From assembly GCF_016086655.4 (NCBI RefSeq), contig NC_052137.2:1-64000 (forward strand): a stretch of 64,000 nucleotides of DNA, given 5' to 3'. Shown here in pieces: positions 55,675 to 64,000 of the stretch (positions within the stretch are counted from its first letter, which is position 1; each line of letters opens with the position of its first letter). The position numbers were made by a program, and so were the translations under genes. Source of the stretch: Lepeophtheirus salmonis (taxonomy: Eukaryota > Arthropoda > Copepoda > Siphonostomatoida > Caligidae). The notes below the pieces were generated by a model. It had not been told where the DNA came from and did no database searches. It saw nothing but the letters and a program-made list of their open reading frames with translations.

Positions 55675-57834
55675 GACTGCTAATTATCTTGGAAGTACTC
55701 CCAAACTAACATTGTTGTATTATTGCTCTACAATTTTTAAAATGAATTAAATATTTATATATTTTTTATAATATGAAAGTCTCACATAATATTTCATTTG
55801 ATACTTTATTATACAACATTGCCTAGTATTATTTTTATAAAGGCTTAGCTATACATTTGTATATGATAGACAAAAAAAATGTGTTTTAGGTATAGATTAA
55901 GCCCTAATATGATCCCAAAATCGCCAACCCGTTTAAACCTGACCAAGTTCAAAAGAAACACACATGTATAATTTCAGCCTCCTAGGTTCAACGGTGTGGG
56001 CACCCATAAAGGACACACAAACTCTCTTTTATATATACAGGTATGTACTACGAGGGACGAGCAAGAAATTGTATTCCTGTCCTGTTGGAAACGAACGCGT
56101 TGTTCACTGAACTTTGTCGTTTCATATTTTACCACAATTTACTACTTTGCTTATTTTATCAAAAAGAATAAAATATGGAAAAGCCATGTTGTATCAAGTG
56201 AGACAACAGAATCAACAGCTAACTACAAAATACACTGGGTATTTTTGTGATAGTGAGATAATAGTACGGGCTCCTTCGTTTAAAATGCAACACTTTTTTA
56301 ATCCTTACGCATCGACAGGAGACTGACGTCCCAAGGTTAATAGAAATACAAGGTTAGACCATCAAGTAATCGGGCTTTCTACAATTTTCAATCTGATCTA
56401 TCGTACCGACTACTGGGCAAGATAGACAGATTTTGACAAAACACGCAACTACACATGGTCTATGACATCAATTTTAAAAGTGTAGTGGAAGTCAAACACA
56501 GTCGTGGATGCGTTGTAGTTTAACCTTGTATTTATATTAACCAATATGGCGTCCCATATTTTAATTAATTCGTCATTGCGTTATTTTTAATGATATTTAG
56601 GATATTTTTAAATTATTAAAAAGAGTAATAGTAGATCTCTAAAATTGATAAAAAACATTCTATCAAAAGACTTTATATTTGTACTGTATTAGTCTTCAAA
56701 ACTATGTCATTTTTTAGAATTCGATAAAATATAATTATACCCATGATATGAATTTAAGTTTTTGTCTAGTATAAGAAATAATTGTTGAAAATTTTGCCAA
56801 GTTTTGAGTCAAAATGCAAAAGTTATGGCAGTTTAAAATTGTTGGGACAATGGTGTCTCTCTGTGTTTGAAAGGTTTTATTTTTTTCTCTTTTTATTAGA
56901 TTCAAAAATTTGTTCAAGATTAGACAAGTATCTTTGGTTTTTGTTCTTTGGGAATATTCAGTACTCTTAATCAGTGGACAGATTATCAAGTAAAGCATGT
57001 ATTGTACATGCATATATTTTTTATCAATACTTTACTATTAAAGGTAGAGTTGTTCATAAGCTACATAAACTAAATAATGGAAAGAAAACAATATTGTAAC
57101 CTTTTTTGTAAGACTATTATTTACTAAATTTATAGCATTTTAGACGAAGTAAACAGTGTTGATAAAGAGGTTACCATAGGTTAAAATAGACATGGGGGAG
57201 TCAATCTCATGAATGAAAGAACTGCTTCATACCACTTGCACACCACTTGCAAGTCACGACTTTATATAAGAATCTTCATTGATTTTCTAGATAAAACATG
57301 TGCAAATAGCAATATCGTTTATATCATTAAATAACTAAATAAGTTATCGCTTCTTGACAACAAAGTTGTAATGGCCAAGAGTTTGATTAAATATTATGAA
57401 GGGTCAAAGGGCAACCCAATTGCCTAGAGTATAGACCAAAGAAAATATAAAAAAAAAGTATTTGTTTTAATGGACAATCAAGGTAGACATTTACCGATAT
57501 TTGAACAAAAAGAAAAAGATGTCTACACGAAGTTGGGCAAAAATATAGAAACTCGAACTTTGGTCCTTGGTATGGCTTGTAAACTTGCTTTTTGATTCGT
57601 TATGTTTCACATGTAGAGCATTTATTATATTTATACTAATCAAATTTCCATGGTAGAATATTACTATTTGTTCGAATTAAAAATAAACAGTAAATCAAAA
57701 GAATTAATAAACGTTAAACATTCTACTCCAGAGCGTCACTTTAACTCATTGTAAACCCTGGTCTAAAGAAGCTGTACACAAAAAAGGAGCAAAGTCAACC
57801 GGGATGAAACTGTATCATAACTAAAAATATTGAG
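55675..57834. other. AT-rich stretch with short repeats
   Basis: Includes copy 2 of the short conserved-core repeat (56058-56098) and a segment at 56435-56505 whose reverse complement matches 20985-21025 (GTTTGACTTCCAC and TAGTTGCGTGTTTTG). No gene was recognised. Confidence 0.4.
56058..56098 (+). repeat. Short dispersed repeat with conserved core, copy 2
   Basis: GAGGGACGAGCAAGAAATTG followed by TATTCCTGTCCTGTTGGAAA. Near-identical over about 40 bp to the copies at 36552-36595 (+) and 63083-63125 (-). Confidence 0.6.
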
Positions 57835-58521
57835 CAAAGCAGAGCTGCAATTCTGGAGCTATCTGCGTGTGGTAAATAACAATCAGATATCACTAAAGCG
57901 CTTGCCCGTAACTGCTCTCCTATGTACCAGGTGACCGTGAGTGGCATAACAAAATATTCCAAAAGGTCCATATCAACGTCATAGAGGTTAAAAGAATTGG
58001 CTTAGGCAATTAAAGGGGCCATAGAAGACAAAAGAGCCAAGGTGACAGTGAATGACCTTGCTCGTGAATTTGACAGCAGCCAACCCTCCATGAGCCTAAA
58101 CCTAAATGTCTACAAGAGAACTACTCGTCAGGGTTTGAAGCCTTTGGATCGAGTAAAGGAGGTTACTCGGTCCAAAATCCCCTTCAACAAGCTTGAAAAG
58201 CAAGACCTGGGCCTGCCCACAGCCTCGGCTGTTCTCACCTTGACTTTGATATTTTTGGGCACCTCAAGGGGAAACTTTCAGGAGTAGGATACACAACAAA
58301 GGAATAAGAGAAGGCCGCCATCGTGATGATGTTTGAACTAACTTAGAGCAGACATTGTAAAGAACTACTGTGCAAAGATCCACAACAAAGGAATAAGAGA
58401 AGGCCGCCATCGTGATTATGTTTGAGCTAACTTAGAGCAGAGCTATGTAAAGAACTACTGTGCAAAGATCCACACCAGGCTGGAACTGGCCATAAAGGCA
58501 AAAGGCGGATGTATTTACTGA
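57835..58521 (+). pseudogene. Mariner-type transposase pseudogene, related to the 13.7 kb HTH ORF
   Basis: The start reads AAILELSACGK (compare TILELSARGKT at 13.8 kb). A second HTH follows, KVTVNDLAREFDSSQPSM, then NVYKRTTRQGLKPLDR, near-identical to VYKRTPRQALKP of the HTH-only protein. It then jumps to C-terminal coding sequence ending LELAIKAKGGCIY at 58521. The catalytic blocks are missing. Several stops and an internal tandem duplication (58292-58470) are present. It is the second, dead member of the 13.7 kb family. Confidence 0.65.
58292..58470 (+). repeat. 89-bp tandem duplication within the transposase relic
   Basis: Two units start at 58292 and 58381 with CACAACAAAGGAATAAGAGA. They are nearly identical over 89 bp, with a few substitutions and one indel (GCAGACATTGTAAAG against GCAGAGCTATGTAAAG). 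The duplication adds a C-terminal transposase segment. Confidence 0.85.
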
Positions 58522-58638
58522 TAATGTAGATGAGGCGTTCCTTGATTGTACTTATGAATTTAATTTTCAAAATTTGTTGATATTTTCTGAAATATAACAA
58601 TTTTTATAAGTATTTATTTAAGCACTTAGAAAAGTTTA

Positions 58639-59833
58639 CAGGATCCACGGATATCCTGTTAAATTAACTTTATATAATATTTATATGTGAAGTTGTAAAA
58701 TATTATTTTGTTAACCACAATGGAAGACAAGAGAGAGGATATAATCAAGGAGTGCCTGAAGGGCAAATCTCGACCAGCCATCTTGAGGAACCTGAAGAGC
58801 ATGGAAGTCAACCCCATACTCATCAAGAGAACCATTGAGAAGCACAAGGAGACTCAAGGACAGACCCAGATCCGGCATACCAAGGTCAAAAAGAACTCAC
58901 AGAGTCGTCAAGGCAGTCAAGGTAAGGATTGCAAGATATCCCGGGAGGAACCTCACCAAGATGGCCAAGGATTTCAACTTGGGTACCACAACAATGAGAG
59001 ATATTATCTGAGATGGCCTTGGGATGTATCCCTACAAATTGAAGAGGCAACAAGCTAGGTCAAGACAGACTTGAAAGGAGTAATGCCATTCTTCATAAGC
59101 TGAGGGCTGGTAGGGCTCCCAACATTTTGTTGAGTGATGAGAAGATTTTCACGGTGGAACAGGCTTTTAACCCCCAAAATGATCGGATTTTGGTCCAAAA
59201 AAATGTGAGCTGAGTAACCATGGAGACAACAGAGTGCAGAAGCCACAGTCTCTGATGGTTTGGGCAGTCGTAATTAAGACAGGGAAGTCTCCCTTGATGT
59301 TTGTTCCAGCCGGGTGAAGATCAACACCAATTAGTACATCACCAACATCCTGGAGGAAGGTATTGTTACCCTGGGCCCAACAGCACTTCCAGAATGAGCC
59401 GTAGACCTTCCAACAGGATGGTGCCTCCTCTCACACATCCAGAGAGATGCAGCGGTGGTGTGAGGCCAATTTGAGAGGCTTCTGGGACAAGAAAGTCTGG
59501 CCCCCCTCCAGCCTCGACCAAAATATCATGGATTACTACATGTGCTCCATTCTTGAGAGCAGAGCCTTTGTGAACCCCTTTGGACGACCTGAAAGCCGAA
59601 CTGGTAGTTGCCTGAGACTCCATCCCCGTGGACATAGTGCGTACAGCATGCAAGTCTTTTCCTGTGAGACTTTAGACTGGGGTCAAAGCTAAGGGTGGCC
59701 ATTTAGAATGAAAGTTATGTCACATGTTTTTGGAACTTATGTATGCTTATGCCTATAATTATATGCAAATTATGTAATTAGTTGTATCATTAGTACTTTA
59801 ATAAACATTTAACAGAACTTTATGTTTACCCTG
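58639..59833 (+). mobile_element. Decayed DD37D mariner-type element
   Basis: TA (58637-58638) precedes CAGGATCCACGGATATCCTG. The right end ends in CCCTG followed by TA (59834-59835) and read inwards starts CAGGGTAAACATAAAGTTCT. The ends match imperfectly and share a CTGTTAAAT block at offset 18-19. The 1195-bp length holds one transposase relic spanning most of the element. Confidence 0.6.
58721..59690 (+). pseudogene. DD37D transposase pseudogene
   Basis: Starts MEDKREDIIKECLKGKSRPA (HTH), followed by KRTIEKHKETQGQTQIRH and a second HTH with TKMAKDFNLGTTTMRDI in a shifted frame. The first catalytic block is worn (near 59135-59160, in a DEKIFTV-like context). Around 59411-59560 it reads FQQDGASSHTSREMQRWCE, then WPPSSLDQNIMDYYMCSILE. 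As in the 18 kb element, 37 residues separate the second aspartate from that of MDYY. A normal-looking C-terminus is missing or scrambled after RAFVNPF. Several frameshifts and stops make it dead. It is a distinct subfamily from the 18 kb copy, since the N-terminal sequences differ. Confidence 0.78.
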
Positions 59834-60862
59834 TATATATGTAGTTAAATACCAGTAAAAATTCAGAATTGGAATTATAAATTAAAAATTATTTTCCCCA
59901 TTCTAGAAAAAAACACACGATTTTCTGATTCCGATTAATCATCCCATCACATCATTGATTAAATAATCAAAGTTTTAATTTTTATCTGCTATGTCAATCA
60001 AGAAAAGCTTGACTTCATTAGAGAAGTTTTAATAGCGATATGTTGTTTGTTGAGGAAATTGAATGGAAAAGAATTTTAAAGGATCCGAAGAAGGGATTCC
60101 TTTTTTAATTTTGTAAAAGGAAAGACCAACAAATCAATAAGACTTCTCCAGACCGACGATGTTAATGTTAAAAGTCAATACATAAGACAGATTAATAGAA
60201 AGAGGGATTTATTCAGTGAGACACCTCCAATTGAGAACATTGTTAGGTTGTCTGTCACCCAATTTATTCGAATTTTCAATATATTGGTTCGAATACAGGG
60301 TCTTCACAAACTAGGGTTGCCAACTCTCTGAAAAATAATATCGGCAGGGATGGCCGATCCGATTTCCTTCATTTTTCCTTATACGGTGAATGTTTTCTGA
60401 TTTTCCCATTTTTTAACCATGAATTGAATTAGATGCATATTTTTGAGTGAGTTGAACACATAGAAAACAAATCATTCTCCGGCAATTCACTTTAGTAATA
60501 AAAAAATCAACTGAATAAATTAAGAATCTTTCGTAAACAGAAACCTGTCTTGCTTACATAAAGTTGTATAAATTAAAATATAACAATAGATAGAAATTAG
60601 AACATCCAGCATATTTTTAATGCAAAATCAAAAGTGCAAACAGAACGTCTTTACAAATATTTTAAACGTATTTGTGCCTCAAAAACCTGTCTTTCTTAAT
60701 ATGAAACTGTATACATTAATATGTCGCGAGAACATCTGTAGAAAAATTACAATCAACTTATTGATCCCAGACCAAAATAAATGTATTTAAAGTTTTTTTT
60801 AAATTTGTTGACTGGAAAAATATTTTTGGATATTTATTAAGCTATCAAGGTTTATTGATTCG
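59834..60862. other. AT-rich stretch; possible transposon end
   Basis: CAGGGTCTTCACAAACTAGGGTTGCCAACT at 60296-60325 could contain a mariner- or hAT-type terminal sequence. No partner end was found. No gene was recognised. Confidence 0.35.
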
Positions 60863-61300
60863 CATGATGTAGGCTGGATGGGACTGTAGCCTCCCCCTCC
60901 CCCAAATAAAATTTTTTTGCTTTTTACTATAAAATTTATATTTCGATTTTTTTTTTTAATTTAATATAAATTTTCAACTAATTTTTCAAAAAAATTTAAC
61001 TTTTCAATTTTTTTTCCAAAAAAATTAATTTTAGTTGAATAGCTATAAATTTTGAAATTATTCCCCAAAAAATATTGAATTTTTTTACAAAAATTAAATT
61101 TTAAAATGAAATTTTTTTTTTTTCCAAAAAGTTTATTTTTACAGAAAAGCTGTGGATTTTTGATTTGATTTCCAAAAAATATAGCATTTGAAATTTTTTG
61201 TCAACGTCTGTGGATTTTTAAAAAAAATTTTTTTCTACAAAATTTAATATTTGAAATTTAAATTGTGAAATTTTCCTAACCTCTGCCGAGCTCTAGTGTA
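60863..61300. mobile_element. Degraded third copy of the minisatellite-bearing element
   Basis: GGACTGTAGCCTCCCCCTCC followed by CCCAAATAAAATTTTTTTGC matches the left part of the element at 53314 (CTGTAGCTCCCTCCCCCCAA, ATTTTTGC). The interior has AGCTGTGGATTTTTGATTTG and GTCTGTGGATTTTTAAAAAA units. The outer ends are worn and the right limit is approximate. Confidence 0.5.
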
Positions 61301-61814
61301 TAGGATGAATTAAAATGGTCAGAATAAGATTATTTTTTCATTATCCTACATTTATAGTCCCTAATCGATCAAAAACAAATTAAATTGTACAAGTTTAGAC
61401 ATTTCAAAGGGATTTTTAGTACATATTATTTTGATCATATTCACGTGTCTCTGTTTGCCATTTGGCATCAAATAGTATTCAATGCAGGTATTGAGTATTT
61501 TTTTATTCTTTAAGCCATTTGATGAAATTTCTTGAATTTATTACAAATTTGTCAATTTTATATAGTAAAAATATTAACTTTGAGCTACAAAGATGGCACC
61601 TTCAATTATGATGTAAGTTATGACGTCAGTGAAACAATCCATTCCATATTTTGAGAACAATTGTGTACAATGACTCTTGACTTTAATCAAAAGTGGATTG
61701 GAATGGCTACATATGCAGCTGCTTTACCCAACTTTTCCCATATGATTAAACTGCCTATGTACGTCGTTTGACAATTAATTAAATCAGTTAAAGTGTGAGG
61801 TATATAACTTGGTA

Positions 61815-62395
61815 AATCTTAGTTTTGGGTTTCGATCTGGAAATCCTAAACCGGTTATATTTTTGTTGGCCCGAATGAATTCGAAAAAAACTCGGTCTGG
61901 GCCGGTTTCATATAAAAATTCGGTCTAGATTTGTCCAAAGGAAAAGTTCGGGCAGGTTTGGTCCAAAAAAAATCGGTCTAGACCGATTTTACAGATAAAT
62001 TGCTCATAACATAACATCATATGTTTTTCATGTACAATGGCGTTATACGTAATTTAAACAGATATAGGTCGGATTAATCTTAATTCCGCAATCCCTTATT
62101 TGTATACAGTATTTGTTCTAGAACTTATCGTGTACTTGAGAGATTTAAAAAAAGAAAAATGAATCACAATTGATCTAGAAAAAAACAATTGGTCTCTCAT
62201 AATATATATGAGGCCGAAAAAAATGTGTCCATAAATTGCGACCGAATCAAAATTGGTCTACAAAGAGAGAGCGAATAAAATCGGTCCACGGTCTGAGACT
62301 GCGTTCTGGACCGAAAAATCGGTCAAATCGGTCAAGAAAAAATTACTTAAGACCGAACCGAAAAAACAAATAGGTGCTGGACCGAGTCTCAACTC
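61815..62395 (+). repeat. GACCG/CGGTC-rich repeat, long copy
   Basis: Starts TTAGTTTTGGGTTTCGATCT and passes TCGGTCTGGGCCGGTTTCAT, AATCGGTCTAGACCGATTTT and GCGACCGAATC. It ends ACCGAAAAATCGGTCAAATC and GTGCTGGACCGAGTCTCAAC. It covers the whole family structure in about 580 bp. The middle AATCGGTCTAGACCGATT is a perfect palindrome. Confidence 0.65.
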
Positions 62396-63784
62396 TAGTG
62401 ACTCTCATTATCTTCTTTTTTGAAATAATAGTTACAACTTAAAGATAATTTATTGCTTAAAATTTTAATTTATTTAATTCGTATTTGATAATTAATTTTT
62501 TTTTAGATCAATTTTCCCTCTTTAAGGATGAATATGTAAAAAAAATATTAGCCGTCTAAAAACTTGTATTTTTCTACAGATTATCATATGCATTCATACT
62601 AAAAGTACAACTAAAACATACTGGTTATAAGTTATAACCAGACTATGGTAAAATATTGGTGAGTCTACTATATAAACTGTTGAATTACGCTAATGACCAT
62701 GATTTAAATAAGTTAAACAATTTTTTTTTTTTTTTTTTTTTTTTTTGTCTTTATTCCAAATTTATAAATTCGAAGAAGTTGCATTGTTATAAAATATAAA
62801 TAAACATTATAGTTTTTAATTTATTCCTTCGGACAAAAGACATCATAATAAAAATCCTTTAAAGTTCCAATGAAAACGACGATAAACGTTACAAAAATAA
62901 GTAAGAAAAACAGAAAACAACCAACGCGGCGTGCGTTACTTTGCTAACACAATAATACCCTATGTATTTTGTTGTCAGCTGTCGATCCCCTCTTTTCCCT
63001 TGATACGTCATGTCTATTTCATAATTTATTCATTTTCATATTGACACAAAGTAATAGGTTATTCTATTTTTATGCTCCGTTTCCAAAAGAACAGGAATAC
63101 AATTTCTTGTTAATCCCTCGTCGTTTATATAATATAATATATATTGGCCATTTTATTATTTATGTGAATAAATTTTGGCTATTTCTTCCTAGAAATAATA
63201 TAATAATTACTCTTTTATTACCCTGCAATATTATAATACAATTAATAGTGTGTAATTTATTTTAAAAATGGTGAAGAAATAATATGACAGTGATAGTCTG
63301 CGAGTATACAAGATATAAATATCGGTTGGTACTTCTGACTTATTTGGCTAACTATCAGATAATTTCGGCCCTTTTTCCTGTTTCTTTTTGGAGGAAAGGT
63401 TGCGTGTAAAATAAAGATAACGACGTGCCGACTAACAAAATCAAAATCTATGACCTATTTTTGAACCTCTTGTATCTTCTTACAATCTTGCCAATGGTGT
63501 TTAAAAGGATTACAGAGTCCGTATCAAGGAAAAATATGATATTGCCTGTCCATGACCAATCAGTGTTGCCAAGTTTGGGAATCTTCATATTGAGCCCTCC
63601 ATACTGGATGGGGCAGGAAATTAAAATTGGTATTACGTCTTTGTTATATATTTCTTCTTCATTAGTTAATTAGTGAGCAATTAGCGGGTTTGCAACTAAC
63701 AAAACATAATTTTTGTAACCTTACTTTTGTCTTATCTATTGGGGGCAGTTCCAAATAATTAAATTGATTGTGCGAACTTTTCAT
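62396..63784. other. AT-rich stretch with a poly(T) tract
   Basis: A 26-base T-run lies at 62721-62746. The hydrophobic plus-strand frame at 62969-63265 overlaps, antisense, the third copy of the short conserved-core repeat, so it is unlikely to be a gene. Other frames are not recognised. Confidence 0.4.
63080..63126 (-). repeat. Short dispersed repeat with conserved core, copy 3
   Basis: The reverse complement gives ACGAGGGATTAACAAGAAAT followed by TGTATTCCTGTTCTTTTGGA, matching the copies at 36.55 and 56.06 kb. Confidence 0.55.
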
Positions 63785-64000
63785 TCGTGCCTTTCATATC
63801 TAAAATAATAAAAGTTATTAAAGTCCTAATTGATGGGCAATCAGCGAATGCATGAATGATATAACTGTATATTTTCCAACAGTCCTTGCAAGGAGAGTCG
63901 AAATAAATAAGTCCATTGTCGATTTGGAGCTGAGCCGTGAATTGTCTACCGTCTACAATTCGATTCGTTGAGCTTAAGCTTAAGCAAATCCAACTTTTTT
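63785..64000 (-). pseudogene. Non-LTR retroelement C-terminal fragment, cut by window edge
   Basis: Read leftward, one frame gives DGRQFTAQLQIDNGLIYFDS, then PCKDCWKIYSYIIHAFADCP and SIRTL. The C-x2-C, H and C spacing is like the terminal zinc knuckle of LINE-type proteins. The related block at 49.6-50.5 kb has KYTAQVQI and IIHAFARCP. The upstream part lies beyond the window's right edge. Confidence 0.4.

Noticed and set aside
62969..63265. Hydrophobic open frame of about 98 codons
   Set aside because: It overlaps an antisense copy of a dispersed repeat and AT-rich DNA yields such frames by chance. No family resemblance.
1..64000. CRISPR array, operon or phage-like system
   Set aside because: No regularly spaced direct repeats with unique spacers, no prokaryotic gene density or ribosome binding sites. 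The gene with short introns shows this is eukaryotic DNA.

Overview
The window reads as AT-rich, intron-bearing arthropod nuclear DNA packed with decayed DNA transposons. The density of Tc1/mariner-like fragments, the very short introns (about 50-80 bp) and the general base composition would fit a parasitic copepod such as a sea louse (Lepeophtheirus/Caligus). That assignment is inference from memory of genome style and has not been tested by any search. There are no bacterial operons, CRISPR arrays, rRNA genes or convincing tRNAs.

Only one host gene can be built with confidence. It is a minus-strand, five-coding-exon equilibrative nucleoside transporter (SLC29/ENT family) at 37918-39506, with 11 predicted membrane helices. 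Every splice junction keeps the frame, but exon 3 has a one-base frameshift in a short homopolymer. Its last exon and part of the preceding one are repeated about 1.07 kb downstream as a dead copy (36668-37196). A second possible host piece, at 5534-5880 minus, resembles the membrane part of TMEM62-like proteins. It is only a fragment.

The rest is mostly mobile DNA. From 0.5 to 5.2 kb there are Tc1/mariner remnants. From 10 to 20.5 kb there is a series of mariner-type elements: a MITE-like pair of ends, a small element that keeps only an intact HTH ORF, and a nearly full-length DD37D element with near-perfect 27-bp ends at 18092-19619. From 23.9 to 27.3 kb there is a long-TIR deletion element, a cluster of GACCG/CGGTC-rich repeats and a Tc1-like 5' end. 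From 29.8 to 36 kb there are mariner tails, a KRBA2/GIN-like integrase pseudogene and a GTF2IRD2/ZBED-like hAT transposase pseudogene. From 40 to 50.5 kb there are aspartic-protease scraps of retroelements, mariner pieces and a non-LTR retroelement tail. From 53.3 to 61.3 kb there is a family of inverted-repeat elements filled with an internal minisatellite, plus two more mariner relics.

The features do not form one working pathway. The most useful observations concern transposon biology: a non-autonomous Tc1-like subfamily with a shared internal deletion, a short element that encodes only a DNA-binding domain, and elements carrying expandable minisatellites. I found no convincing new multi-gene system.
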